Shown: in pieces, positions 28,540 to 37,416 of the stretch
How positions within the stretch are numbered: the first letter of the stretch is position 1
Layout: the number at the start of each line of letters is the position of its first letter
NCBI GenBank assembly: GCA_031179305.1
Contig: JAPSHX010000015.1
Span: 1-64,000, forward strand
Length of the DNA stretch: 64,000 bases
Origin: Paenarthrobacter sp.
Lineage (GTDB): Bacteria; Actinomycetota; Actinomycetes; Actinomycetales; Micrococcaceae
Direction: 5' to 3'
The notes under the pieces: model-generated
What the model saw: the letters and a program-made list of their open reading frames with translations, nothing else
Database searches by the model: none
What the model was told of the DNA's origin: nothing
Position numbers and translations under genes: made by a program

Positions 28540-29505
28540 ATGGAATTTATTGGAGAAAAACTCCTACAAGTAGTGATAGCCCTGGCGATATTCGCAGCGG
28601 TTATCGGCCTCATCATGCTGCTGGTGGACAGGGCACCTAAATCGGTCAAGGACAAAGTAACCGTTGCGGGCTTCCTTGCCCCCGCGGCCATCCTGATGCT
28701 GGTGGGCCTGGTTTATCCGGCCGTCCGCACGTCAATGCTGGCCTTCACTGACGCCGGCGGCAACGTCAACGGCTTTGATAACTTCGCATGGATGTTCACG
28801 CAGCCCGAAGCTCTGACCACGCTGCGGAACACCGTGATTTGGACCGTTCTGGTTCCGCTGCTGTCCACGGGCTTTGGGCTTGCCTATGCGGTGTTTATCG
28901 ACAAAGCCCGTGGAGAGCGGGTTCTGAAGTCACTGGTCTTCATGCCGATGGCCATCTCCTTTGTGGGCGCCGGGATCATTTGGAAGCTCGTGTATGACTA
29001 CCGCGGCCCGAATATCGAGCAGACCGGTGTCATCAACTTCTTCCGGGACGCCTTGGGCATGGATCCCAAGCAGTTCCTTTTGGATGCCCCGGAAAACACG
29101 TTCTTCCTGATCATCGTCATGGTCTGGATCCAGACCGGCTTTGCCATGGTGATCCTTTCTGCAGCCATCAAGGGTGTACCGGTGGAACTCATCGAGGCAG
29201 CCCGCCTGGATGGAGCCAACGCCTGGCAGCAGTTCCGGAATGTCACGATTCCGGGTATCCGCGGCGCCTTGGTGGTGGTTCTGACAACCATCACAATCGC
29301 CACGCTGAAGGTGTTCGACATTGTCCGAACCATGACGGCAGGCAACTACGACACGTCCGTGGTCGCCAACGAAATGTATACGCAAGCCTTCCGCGCCGGT
29401 GAGCCGGGACGTGGTGCCGCTCTGGCCCTGGTCCTGTTCCTCATGGTGCTGCCGATCGTCGTGTACAACGCTCGAGTCCTTCGCAAGCAAAGGGAGATCC
29501 ATTGA
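28540..29505 (+). CDS. Sugar ABC transporter permease (AglF-type)
   Basis: This 321-residue protein starts at ATG 28540 with CGGAGG upstream. The upstream in-frame start at 28492 lies in the hairpin. It has eight predicted membrane segments, more than usual for MalF-type permeases because of an extra N-terminal pair (LLQVVIALAIFAAVIGLIML). The EAA loop is EAARLDGANA. It overlaps the TTG start of the next gene. Confidence 0.85.
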   Translation: MEFIGEKLLQVVIALAIFAAVIGLIMLLVDRAPKSVKDKVTVAGFLAPAAILMLVGLVYPAVRTSMLAFTDAGGNVNGFDNFAWMFTQPEALTTLRNTVIWTVLVPLLSTGFGLAYAVFIDKARGERVLKSLVFMPMAISFVGAGIIWKLVYDYRGPNIEQTGVINFFRDALGMDPKQFLLDAPENTFFLIIVMVWIQTGFAMVILSAAIKGVPVELIEAARLDGANAWQQFRNVTIPGIRGALVVVLTTITIATLKVFDIVRTMTAGNYDTSVVANEMYTQAFRAGEPGRGAALALVLFLMVLPIVVYNARVLRKQREIH

Positions 29506-30464
29506 CAGCCACGCCAGCCCCGCAAGAGGCCTCGAAAGCCACCCGGCAGCGTCCTGGATCCGACCCCACGGAGGACGCCCAGCCGATCATGCGTCGGGTC
29601 AAAACGAAGCTCACCTCCAAGTGGGCAACAGCGGCAGCGATCATCATCGCCGTCGTATGGTCCGTGCCGACGTTCGGCCTCTTTGTCACCTCGTTCCGTC
29701 CGGCAGCCAAGCAGGTGGGTCCCCGCTCCGACGGCTGGTGGAACGCCTTTATTGACTGGGACTTCACGTTCAAGAACTACGTGGACGTTCTGACTCCCGC
29801 AGGCTCACAGTCCGCCAACCTCTCGCAGTACTTCGTCAACTCCATCGCGATCGTCATCCCTGTCACCATCTTTGTGCTGGTGTTGGCGTCCATGGCCGCG
29901 TACGTTTTCGCGTGGGGTAAGTTCAAGGGCCGCGACGCACTCTTCATCTTCGTCTTTGCCCTGCAGATCATCCCGCTACAGATGGCGCTGATTCCGCTCC
30001 TGCAGTTCTTCACGCAGACCCTGCAGCTCCCGGCCGGCTCTTACGCACAGCTGTGGATTGCCCACACCATGTTCGGCCTTCCGCTGGGCATCTTCCTCCT
30101 CCACAACTTCATCTCGGAAATTCCCGGGGAAGTCATTGAGGCGGCAAGGGTGGATGGCGCTGGACACAGCACCATCTTCTGGCGGATCATTCTGCCGTTG
30201 TCGGTTCCTGCGCTCGCCTCGCTGGCCATTTTCCAGTTCCTCTGGGTCTGGAATGACTTGCTGGTGGCGCTGGTATTCTCCGGCGGAACGGCGGACGTTG
30301 CACCCATTACGCAGCGTTTGGCCGAGATCTCCGGTACTCGTGGTGCCAGGGACTACCTGAATCCGGCGGCAGCATTCGTCTCCATCATTGTGCCGCTCCT
30401 GGTGTTCTTCGGATTGCAGCGCTACTTCGTGCGCGGCCTGCTGTCCGGCGGCCTCAAGGGCTAG
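29502..30464 (+). CDS. Sugar ABC transporter permease (AglG-type)
   Basis: This 320-residue protein starts at TTG 29502 inside the stop of the previous gene (ATTGA overlap), with AGGGAGA just upstream. After a polar tail of about 45 residues it has six membrane segments. The EAA loop is EAARVDGAGH followed by WRIILPLSVPAL. A strong hairpin follows at 30472. Confidence 0.85.
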   Translation: MTATPAPQEASKATRQRPGSDPTEDAQPIMRRVKTKLTSKWATAAAIIIAVVWSVPTFGLFVTSFRPAAKQVGPRSDGWWNAFIDWDFTFKNYVDVLTPAGSQSANLSQYFVNSIAIVIPVTIFVLVLASMAAYVFAWGKFKGRDALFIFVFALQIIPLQMALIPLLQFFTQTLQLPAGSYAQLWIAHTMFGLPLGIFLLHNFISEIPGEVIEAARVDGAGHSTIFWRIILPLSVPALASLAIFQFLWVWNDLLVALVFSGGTADVAPITQRLAEISGTRGARDYLNPAAAFVSIIVPLLVFFGLQRYFVRGLLSGGLKG

Positions 30465-30471
30465 GAAGCGC

Positions 30472-30515
30472 GGCCTCGGTTGCGCAGCGCATTACGTGGC
30501 TGCGTAACCGAGGCC
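30472..30515 (+). terminator. Hairpin between permease and LacI gene
   Basis: GGCCTCGGTTGCGCAGC at 30472-30488 pairs with GCTGCGTAACCGAGGCC at 30499-30515, a 17-base stem with one mismatch. It ends the importer message or limits read-through into the regulator gene. Confidence 0.65.
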
Positions 30516-30577
30516 TGCAAAGCACAAGTCCACATTTAAGGTGAAGGCGGAGCAACGGCGGCCGGAGAGGGGAGCCT

Positions 30578-31627
30578 GTGTCAAAAACAACGGGTAGGTC
30601 CCAACGCGGCGGCCATGCGGGCGTCAGCATCGAGGACGTCGCTGCTGCTGCCGGAGTTTCCACGGCGACAGTTTCCAGGGCAGTCCGGGGACTGCCGCGA
30701 GTGTCGCCCGCGACCCGGGAAAAGATCCTCGAAGTAGCCAGTTCCCTAGGGTACGTGGCGTCGTCGTCGGCCTCGGGACTGGCAACGGGCCGAACACGCA
30801 CCATCGGCGTGCTGGCCCCTTTCGTCAGCAGGTGGTTCTTCTCCAAGGCCATCGAAGGCGCCGACCGGGAACTGCATTCACGCAAGTACAACCTCTCCCT
30901 TTTCAATCTGGGCGGCCACGGCAGCAATCGTGAGCGGCTCTTCAGTTCCACCATGGTCTACAAACAAATCGACGCACTGCTGGTGCTGTGCATGTCGTTG
31001 ACCGAGGAAGAGCTGGAACACCTCCACAAGATCGACATCCCATTGGTAGTGGTGGGTGGTCACGTTGAGGACTGCGCGTACATCGGCATCAATGATTACG
31101 ACGCCGCCTCCACGGCCGTGCGGCATCTGCTGGAACTGGGCCACAAGGACATCGCCCTGCTCCATGGCGACGACGAAACGGACCTGAACTTCGACGTCCC
31201 CCGCGTGCGTATCCGGGCGTTCCAGGAAGTCATGACCGACGCCGGCCTGGAAGTCCGTCCGGAATGGGACCAATGGGGGGACTTCACGGTAGCCAGCGGG
31301 CAACAGGCATTCAACCGTCTTTGGAGTCAGCCCGGCCGCAAGCCAACGGCCATTTTCTGTTCATCGGACGAGATGGCGATGGGTGTCATTTTCGAAGCAG
31401 CCCGCCACGGTGTACGGGTGCCGGAGGACCTCTCGGTCATCGGGATCGATGACCACGATTTCTCGTCGTCGGTGGGTCTCACCACCGTCGGGCAGCGTCC
31501 CGACAACCAGGCCGAACTCGCCACCAAAATGCTCTTGGATGAACTGGACGGTAACCAGGGAGCAGTGCATTCAGAAGTAGCGCCTCACAAACTGATCGTG
31601 CGCGACACAACGGCCCCGCCAAGCTAG
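30578..31627 (+). CDS. LacI-family transcriptional regulator of the alpha-glucoside importer
   Basis: This 349-residue protein starts at GTG 30578 after GGAGAGGGGAG. The helix-turn-helix is IEDVAAAAGVSTATVSRAVRG (residues 18-38, a classical LacI recognition helix). It is followed by a PBP-like effector domain (IGIDDHDFSSSVGLTTVGQ). It lies downstream of the importer and probably binds the AAGCGCTT site at 27000. The stop codon lies in a 17-bp tandem repeat. Confidence 0.87.
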   Translation: MSKTTGRSQRGGHAGVSIEDVAAAAGVSTATVSRAVRGLPRVSPATREKILEVASSLGYVASSSASGLATGRTRTIGVLAPFVSRWFFSKAIEGADRELHSRKYNLSLFNLGGHGSNRERLFSSTMVYKQIDALLVLCMSLTEEELEHLHKIDIPLVVVGGHVEDCAYIGINDYDAASTAVRHLLELGHKDIALLHGDDETDLNFDVPRVRIRAFQEVMTDAGLEVRPEWDQWGDFTVASGQQAFNRLWSQPGRKPTAIFCSSDEMAMGVIFEAARHGVRVPEDLSVIGIDDHDFSSSVGLTTVGQRPDNQAELATKMLLDELDGNQGAVHSEVAPHKLIVRDTTAPPS

Positions 31628-31660
31628 CGCCGAAGCCAAGCTAGTGCCGAAGCAGGCTAG
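31618..31660. repeat. 17-bp tandem repeat at convergent stop codons
   Basis: The unit GCCAAGCTAGCGCCGAA is followed by GCCAAGCTAGTGCCGAA and by a truncated GCAGGCTAG. The first copy contains the TAG stop of the LacI gene. The third contains the stop of the minus-strand gene, because the CTAG core gives stop codons on both strands. Confidence 0.65.
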
Positions 31661-32544
31661 GAAGCGCGCGCCAACTGCCGGATGGGAATCCACCGCGAGG
31701 CGAGGCGTCGATAGGCAGCGGCCGCACCGGTCATGTCGCCTTCAGCCAGGCACTCAATCCCCAAACGAACGTCCATGGGGGACTCGTCCGGATACACCTT
31801 GTCGGCTACGGCGCCATAGTCCAGCTCCACCATGGACTGGACGTGAAAAAGTTCCAGCCATTCCGTGAGCTGTGTCAGGTCATCCAACATATCCAAATCC
31901 GGAGCAGCCAGCGCCAGATGGGCCACGGCGAACCGTGCCCGGTCCAGGGCCTCAGTCAGGGGCGTCCATACCCGGACCGTCAGGATGCGCCCCTCGGATT
32001 CCACCACGTCCTTGCGGTCGGACTCGTTGAAAAGCGAGAACCAACTGAAGGGAATGCCCCATGTTGAGGCACGGGTATGCACACGTTTAGCGGCTTCCCC
32101 GGCGTTGATGCGATCGATCCTTGCCTGGTGCTTGTCCCGCTGCGAGACCGGAATGAGAAGATCCGCCAGCGGGCTGTGCACACCGTCCATGAGCGCGTTG
32201 GCCGCCAAACCAGCCCGAATAACCAGTTGGCTGGGGCAGTAAAGCAGCCGTCCGGCGTCGTGATCTTCTTTCCCGGACACCGCGGCATGACGGCCGGTGG
32301 GCACGCGCGTCATGCGGACCAAGTCCGTGCGGCCCGTGGGGAAAGGATCGCCGCCGGAGCGCGTGATGCGTCCCAGCGAGGCTTGGAGCTCCGCATTCTC
32401 GACGGCGGCCCGGGAACCGTTCTTGCTGCCCTCAGCAACGAGTTGGCGCTGCTGTTCAGGCGGGAACGCCTCAAGGGGCTCGTAAATGCGCAGCGACGAA
32501 GAGAACGGCAGACCGGCCTGGCCCCGATACAGGTTTCCAGTCAT
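31657..32544 (-). CDS. Conserved actinobacterial protein of unknown function
   Basis: This 295-residue soluble protein resembles a family (DUF8083, from memory) found widely in Arthrobacter. It begins LYRGQAGLPFSSSLRIYEPL and has the segment STWGIPFSWFSLFNESDR. No catalytic motif, signal peptide or membrane segment is visible. The gene lies upstream of the exonuclease gene's 3' end on the same strand, without tight coupling. Confidence 0.6.
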   Translation of the reverse strand: MTGNLYRGQAGLPFSSSLRIYEPLEAFPPEQQRQLVAEGSKNGSRAAVENAELQASLGRITRSGGDPFPTGRTDLVRMTRVPTGRHAAVSGKEDHDAGRLLYCPSQLVIRAGLAANALMDGVHSPLADLLIPVSQRDKHQARIDRINAGEAAKRVHTRASTWGIPFSWFSLFNESDRKDVVESEGRILTVRVWTPLTEALDRARFAVAHLALAAPDLDMLDDLTQLTEWLELFHVQSMVELDYGAVADKVYPDESPMDVRLGIECLAEGDMTGAAAAYRRLASRWIPIRQLARAS

Positions 32545-32592
32545 GTCAGCCGCCCCTTTCGTTAGTGACCTTGTACTTGGTCTGCGAGGTAC

Positions 32593-33405
32593 TTAGTCTG
32601 CGAGCTCCACGATGACGGGAGCGTGGTCCGAAGCGCCCTTGCCCTTGCGCTCTTCGCGGTCGATGGAGGCTCCGGTGACACGCGATGCCAGTGCCGGGGA
32701 GGCGAGGCAGAAGTCGATGCGCATGCCTTCCTTCTTGGGGAAGCGCAGCTGCGTGTAGTCCCAGTACGTGTACACACCGGGGCCCGGAGTGTAGGGACGG
32801 ACGACGTCGGTGAACCCTGCGGTTTCGAAGGCGTGGAAGGCTGCGCGCTCGGGTTCGCTGACGTGGGTGTAGTTGTTGTTGCGGAAGAGCTCGATGTCCC
32901 ACACGTCGTCGTCGAACGGGGCGATGTTCCAGTCCCCCATGAGCGCGATCTGGGCGGTCGGATCGGACTTCACCCATTCGGCTGCGTGGCCCTGCAGGAC
33001 GTCAAGCCACTTGATCTTGTACGGCATGTGTTCGTCGTCCAGTGAGCGGCCGTTGGGAACGTAGAGGCTCCAGATTCGGACGCCGCCGCAGGTGGCTGCG
33101 ATGGCACGGGCTTCCTGCGCGGGATCCTTGCCTGCCTTGCCGAACGCAGGCTGGTCCAGGAAGGTTCGCTGCACGTCCTCCAAGCCCACCCGGGAAGCGA
33201 TGGCAACACCGTTCCACTGGTTCACGCCAAAGTGCGCAACCTCGTAACCCATGCGCTCGAAGAGCTCCCAAGGGAAGTTCTCGTCCTTGCACTTGGTCTC
33301 CTGGATGGCCAGGACATCACAGTCGCTGCGCTCAAGCCAGGCTTCTACGCGGTCGGCACGGGCGCGGAGGGAGTTCACATTCCAGGTTGCTATCTTCACA
33401 GCCAC
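32593..33405 (-). CDS. xth: Exodeoxyribonuclease III (AP endonuclease)
   Basis: This 270-residue protein has the ExoIII motifs in order: IATWNVNSLRAR (metal-site Asn), IQETKC (metal Glu), GDWNIAP (catalytic Asp and Asn), and GKGASDHAPVIVEL (catalytic Asp-His). It cleaves DNA at abasic sites and removes nucleotides from 3' ends. The start is GTG 33405, and GTG 33399 is an alternative. Length matches bacterial Xth. Confidence 0.93.
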   Translation of the reverse strand: MAVKIATWNVNSLRARADRVEAWLERSDCDVLAIQETKCKDENFPWELFERMGYEVAHFGVNQWNGVAIASRVGLEDVQRTFLDQPAFGKAGKDPAQEARAIAATCGGVRIWSLYVPNGRSLDDEHMPYKIKWLDVLQGHAAEWVKSDPTAQIALMGDWNIAPFDDDVWDIELFRNNNYTHVSEPERAAFHAFETAGFTDVVRPYTPGPGVYTYWDYTQLRFPKKEGMRIDFCLASPALASRVTGASIDREERKGKGASDHAPVIVELAD

Positions 33406-33472
33406 TAACTTACCGAACTTGGCGCTGAGTGCATCCCCTGCTGCCCTTTTTGCCGTTCACAACCAGCACACA

Positions 33473-34039
33473 CTATCGCGCGAACAGCGGGGGTGAACTG
33501 GCCAGCCTGCGGAGGCCGATGCCTGATGCGATGAGGAGCAACCCTGTCAGGATCGCGAACCCTGCCAACATCCACACCAGGCTCAGGAAACCGAGCCCCG
33601 GGTTGAAAAGGACAACAATCCCGAACCCCGTTGTGACGAGTCCCGTCAAGAACCAGATACCCCAGTTCCGGATGAAGCTCCTGGCAGCCAGCGACAGAAT
33701 GATTTGGGAAAGACCCAGGACCAAGGCCCACAAGCCGATGAGGACACCGATCGCTGCTGCCGTAATTCCAGGCAAGGCAATCGCCACAATGCCGGCTGCG
33801 AGGGAGATCAGGCCGCCCACTATGGTCCAACGGGAACGGCCGGCGGGGTCATAGAAATAATGGGCCACGCTGGTAATGCCGTCAATCATCGCGAATACCC
33901 CGAACATGACAACTACCACCAAGGCAGTAGCGCTCGGTAAAACAATGATCAGTAGGCCAAAAACTATGAAAAGGGCTCCCCGGACCAGCAAAGCAGTTCC
34001 CGGGTTTTTGAACATTTTGCGATCCGCTACGTCCGACAT
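33473..34039 (-). CDS. HdeD-like (DUF308) membrane protein
   Basis: This 188-residue protein has six membrane segments in three repeats of about two each, as in HdeD/DUF308 proteins (LLVRGALFIVFGLLIIVLPS, WTIVGGLISLAAGIVAIALP, WFLTGLVTTGFGIVVLFNPG). The role in the family is unclear; E. coli HdeD is linked to acid resistance. No partner gene is evident. Confidence 0.8.
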   Translation of the reverse strand: MSDVADRKMFKNPGTALLVRGALFIVFGLLIIVLPSATALVVVVMFGVFAMIDGITSVAHYFYDPAGRSRWTIVGGLISLAAGIVAIALPGITAAAIGVLIGLWALVLGLSQIILSLAARSFIRNWGIWFLTGLVTTGFGIVVLFNPGLGFLSLVWMLAGFAILTGLLLIASGIGLRRLASSPPLFAR

Positions 34040-34066
34040 ACGGTCAGCGTAACCAACGGCGTGCCT

Positions 34067-34693
34067 TTACCGCATCCCTTCGCGCCGGATAGCTGTGGCA
34101 ATTGCTGCGGCCCGCGTCTCCACGCCCAGTTTGGCGTAGATGTGGGCGAGGTGGGTTTTGACTGTTGCTTCGGAAATGAACAGGCGTTTGCCCAGATCGC
34201 GGTTGCTGAGGCCCTGGGTAAGGAGGCTGAGCAACTCGGCTTCGCGGGGAGTGAGTATCTCGTCCGGATTCCGCAGTTGCTGGAACAGGCGTGAGGCCAC
34301 CGGTGCACTCATCACGCTCTTCCCCTGCACAGCGCCCCGCACGGCTGCGAAGATCTCCTCCGGCGCGGCATCCTTAAGTAAGTAGCCCATGGCTCCGGCG
34401 TCCACTGCGCGGACGATGTCGGCGTCGGAATCGTAGGTGGTGAACACGATGACGGCCTGCTTCGGATTCCACTGGCGGAGCTGTTTGATGGCTTCGATGC
34501 CATCCATTCCGGCGCCCATCGCAAGGTCCATGAGGACTACCGCGGGCGTGTGCTCGTGCGCAGCGTCCAGTGCTTCCTCGCCTGAGGCCGCTTCCCCGAC
34601 GACGGCGATATCACCTTGGGTGCCCAACAGCGCTTTGAGCCCGCTCCGGACTACGGTGTGGTCGTCCACAAGGAGCACGGAAATGGTATTCAT
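34067..34693 (-). CDS. NarL/LuxR-type response regulator
   Basis: This 208-residue protein has a receiver domain (LLVDDHTVV with D10-D11, phospho-acceptor D56 in VLMDLAMG). A C-terminal LuxR helix-turn-helix follows (LTPREAELLSLLTQGLSNRD, then FISEATVKTHLAHIYAKLGV). It overlaps the kinase gene by four bases. The partner gene 36068 is GlcG/HbpS-like, which recalls the SenS-SenR-HbpS arrangement of Streptomyces. SenR activates genes of catalase-peroxidase and its own cluster. Confidence 0.9.
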   Translation of the reverse strand: MNTISVLLVDDHTVVRSGLKALLGTQGDIAVVGEAASGEEALDAAHEHTPAVVLMDLAMGAGMDGIEAIKQLRQWNPKQAVIVFTTYDSDADIVRAVDAGAMGYLLKDAAPEEIFAAVRGAVQGKSVMSAPVASRLFQQLRNPDEILTPREAELLSLLTQGLSNRDLGKRLFISEATVKTHLAHIYAKLGVETRAAAIATAIRREGMR

Positions 34694-35907
34694 AGTGCCT
34701 CCTTCAGGCCATTTGCCGGATCAGCAATGTTGGTCAAGGGGAACTGCGCCGCAATGATGGTTCCCTCGCCCGGCGAGCTTTCCACAGACAATTCTCCGCC
34801 CAATTGTTCTACACGCTGCCTCATGGCCCGCAGGCCGTATCCTCCGTTTGCCGACGGCGGAGGTACCGCTGCGGGATCAAAGCCGCGGCCGTCGTCGAAC
34901 ACGTCCAAGGTGACCGCGTCCGGAAGGTACCCCAGGGTCACACTGGCGTGGTCTGCACGGGCATGGAGCTTGATGTTGGCCACGGCGCTCTGGGTGACGC
35001 GGAGCAGGGCATGCCGCACCTCGGGCGGAAGGGGTCGCGGCTCACCCGTGACCTGGATGCTCACGGTCTCAAAGTACTGCCTTGCTGCATGTTCCAAGGC
35101 CTCCGGCAGCGGCCCGGTCTCGAGGCCCGGAGCCGAGAGTTCGTGCACCAGACTGCGGGTGTCGGCGAGATTCCGCCTGAGCAAATCCGTTGCTTTGTGT
35201 ACTTCTTCCCGGGCAGTTTCGGCTGGCCAAGACCGCTGGGCGGCTTCAAGGAGAAGCAGGCTGCTGGCCAGGCCTTGGGTGACGGTGTCGTGGATTTCCT
35301 GTGACACGCGTTCGCGTTCAGCGGCGATTCCAGCTTCACGCTGCTTGGCGGCTAGTTGCTCCTGGGCTAGGGTGACGTCGTCGAAAAGCCTGCGTTGCAG
35401 TGCCGCGTCGCGCTCGATCTTGTCGTAGATCAGGGTGAGCAGGGCGCCCGCAGCGAGCGGGCCGAGCAGCATGGCGACGTCCGTCCAACCGCTCATCCGG
35501 AAGAGCCCGACGGCGGTGGCCGCCGCCGTCGCGCCTCCTGCCACATAGCCGGCCCAGCCTTGGAAGGCCGTGCGGGTGAGGAAGAAGATGGCGAAGGAAC
35601 ACCATGCGAAGCTCGGGGCGATCACCACCAACGCGGCCCAGGCTGCAAGCAACGCGACCGTCCACGGAATCCACAGCTGTTGCATGCCTTGGCCTTGTTG
35701 CCGGTGGACCAACACGGCGGTGACCGCGTACAACGCACACACTGCAAGGGCCAGGGCAACGGTCCACAGATTGTCCGCGGGGGAGTGGCGCATGACGTAC
35801 CTGACCGCAGAGGCCACTATCAGGACGGCAAAGCCCAAGTGCACAACTACATCAATGCGCCCGTCGATTCGGTTGCTGGGCGCGGGCCGTGGGGAGGCAG
35901 TTGGCAT
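34690..35907 (-). CDS. Sensor histidine kinase (HPK7/NarX-like)
   Basis: This 405-residue protein has about five N-terminal membrane segments and a short linker. The dimerisation/H-box is ERVSQEIHDTVTQGL, with phospho-acceptor His. The ATP domain carries NIKLHARAD, DVFDDGRGFDP and GGYGLRAMRQRV. No large extracellular sensor domain is present, which fits a kinase that needs an accessory protein such as HbpS. It is followed and overlapped by its response regulator gene. Confidence 0.9.
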   Translation of the reverse strand: MPTASPRPAPSNRIDGRIDVVVHLGFAVLIVASAVRYVMRHSPADNLWTVALALAVCALYAVTAVLVHRQQGQGMQQLWIPWTVALLAAWAALVVIAPSFAWCSFAIFFLTRTAFQGWAGYVAGGATAAATAVGLFRMSGWTDVAMLLGPLAAGALLTLIYDKIERDAALQRRLFDDVTLAQEQLAAKQREAGIAAERERVSQEIHDTVTQGLASSLLLLEAAQRSWPAETAREEVHKATDLLRRNLADTRSLVHELSAPGLETGPLPEALEHAARQYFETVSIQVTGEPRPLPPEVRHALLRVTQSAVANIKLHARADHASVTLGYLPDAVTLDVFDDGRGFDPAAVPPPSANGGYGLRAMRQRVEQLGGELSVESSPGEGTIIAAQFPLTNIADPANGLKEAL

Positions 35908-36067
35908 CCTCCCATGCTAGATCCCGGCGCTGTCCTTGGTCTCTCCACCTTTTGGCTGATACCGGTGGCGGAAAGGCTGAGGCCGGGAGGGGCGCCCGGC
36001 CGATGTGGCTGTGGGCCCGTCCGCGGAAGCATGGAGCTGTACCCGATGATTACAACGAGGAGACCCC

Positions 36068-36655
36068 GTGAAGAAGTCCAAGAAGATGATTGCCGCCGCT
36101 GCTGCCGGAGCATTGTTGCTCACCGGCGGCGTCACTGCCGTGGCCAACGCCGTGTCACCCGCTGCAGCGCCTGCTGCCGCGCCTGCTGCCGCACCGGTGA
36201 AGGTTGCCGCAGACGTTCTGCCTGCGCCGGAGAACGTCGTGGCCCAGAACCGCATCTCTGTGGGGGCGTCCAGCAAGGCCGTCAATGCCGCGCTCGCAAA
36301 GTGCCAGGCCGACAAGCTGCCGTTCGTGACCGTGGCACTGGTTGACCGCTTCGGCACCGTGCAGGCGCTCCTTCGCGGTGACAACGCCGCCGAGCACACC
36401 ATCGAAGCCGCCAAGCAGAAGGCCTACACGGCAGCAGCTTTCGGTGCACCCACCAGCGAACTCGCCAAGCGCGTCAACGGCAACGGCCCGTCCATCGCCG
36501 ACCTTCCCGGCACCTTGTTCCTGCCCGGTGGCGTTCCGCTGAAGGTCAACGGCGTTTCAGTGGCGGGCATCGGAGTTGGCGGCGCACCCGACGGCGCCCT
36601 CGACGAGGCCTGCGCCACCGCCGGTGCTGATGCGTTGGCTGCGGCCGCGAAGTAG
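36068..36655 (+). CDS. Secreted GlcG/HbpS-like heme-binding family protein
   Basis: This 195-residue protein starts at GTG 36068 after GAGGAGA. The signal peptide ends near VANAV and is followed by an Ala-Pro tract. The GlcG/HbpS domain has FVTVALVDRFGTVQALLRGD and KQKAYTAAAFG. HbpS in Streptomyces reticuli is a secreted heme-binding octamer that controls the SenS kinase. This gene lies divergently from a matching kinase/regulator pair. I cannot confirm heme-binding residues from sequence. Confidence 0.75.
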   Translation: MKKSKKMIAAAAAGALLLTGGVTAVANAVSPAAAPAAAPAAAPVKVAADVLPAPENVVAQNRISVGASSKAVNAALAKCQADKLPFVTVALVDRFGTVQALLRGDNAAEHTIEAAKQKAYTAAAFGAPTSELAKRVNGNGPSIADLPGTLFLPGGVPLKVNGVSVAGIGVGGAPDGALDEACATAGADALAAAAK

Positions 36656-36665
36656 CCTCGGCAGT

Positions 36666-37349
36666 ATGAATTCCCTAAAGGGGCGGGGCGTGGCCGCAGG
36701 TTCGGTGATCGGTGCGGGCTTGCTGATCGCCGCGCTCGTGGCCGGCTGCGCGCCGTCGTCGCCTGCTGACCAGGCGCCCAGCTCGACCGCGACATCGAGC
36801 CCAAGTCCTGACCCGTCGTCGTCGGCTGTATTGCCCACTACACTTTCACCGGAGGCCCAAATCGAAACCGACCGGCTCCTGATCCTCGCCGCGAAGGCCA
36901 ACGATGTTGCCCGGGTCCGTGAACTGATCGCGGAGGGTGGGAACGTCAACGCGAAGGATGACATCCAGGACTCCGCGTTCCTCTACGCCGGCGCTGAAGG
37001 CTTCAACGAGGTCCTGCAGCTGACTCTGGCTGCTGGAGCGGATGTTCGCAGCACCAATCGGTACGGCGGCACCGCGCTGATCCCTGCGAGCGAGCATGGG
37101 CACACCGAAACGGTCAGGATTCTGATCGCAGCAGGTGTACCCGTGGACCACGTCAACAATTTGGGGTGGACTGCAATGCAGGAAGCGATCCTGCTCAACA
37201 ATGGCGGGCCCAAGCAGCAGGACGTGGTCCGGCAACTCCTGGCTGCCGGCGCCAACCCGGACATCCGCGACCCCCAAGGCCGAACCGCCCTGCAAAACGC
37301 AGAGCGGCTCGGGTTCACGGAGATCGCAGCGCTGGTCCGGAACCGCTGA
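36666..37349 (+). CDS. Ankyrin-repeat lipoprotein
   Basis: This 227-residue product starts at ATG 36666, ten bases after the preceding stop. A longer frame upstream lies inside that gene. The lipobox is VAGC with Cys28. After a Ser/Pro linker there are about five ankyrin-like repeats (LLILAAKANDVARVRELIAE, GGTALIPASEHGHTETVRIL, VRQLLAAGANPDIRD). Small ankyrin lipoproteins accompany catalases or heme proteins in some bacteria and may protect or bind them. Confidence 0.78.
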   Translation: MNSLKGRGVAAGSVIGAGLLIAALVAGCAPSSPADQAPSSTATSSPSPDPSSSAVLPTTLSPEAQIETDRLLILAAKANDVARVRELIAEGGNVNAKDDIQDSAFLYAGAEGFNEVLQLTLAAGADVRSTNRYGGTALIPASEHGHTETVRILIAAGVPVDHVNNLGWTAMQEAILLNNGGPKQQDVVRQLLAAGANPDIRDPQGRTALQNAERLGFTEIAALVRNR

Positions 37350-37350
37350 T

Positions 37351-37416
37351 CCCAACTAGGTAGCAGATCAGGTCGTTCCCAGCGCTGGGAACGACCTGAT
37401 CTGCGACTTACTTGGG
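37351..37416. repeat. Long palindromic element, copy A
   Basis: A perfect 42-bp palindrome (37363-37404, half-site GCAGATCAGGTCGTTCCCAG plus one C) is extended outward by CCCAACTAGGTA and partly matching bases. It lies between the ankyrin gene end and the thiolase stop. Copy B is at 41018. Confidence 0.8.

Noticed and set aside
35395..36345. A 316-residue plus-strand open frame opposite the kinase gene
   Set aside because: It overlaps the start of the HbpS-like gene and the kinase gene, both of which have recognised domains.
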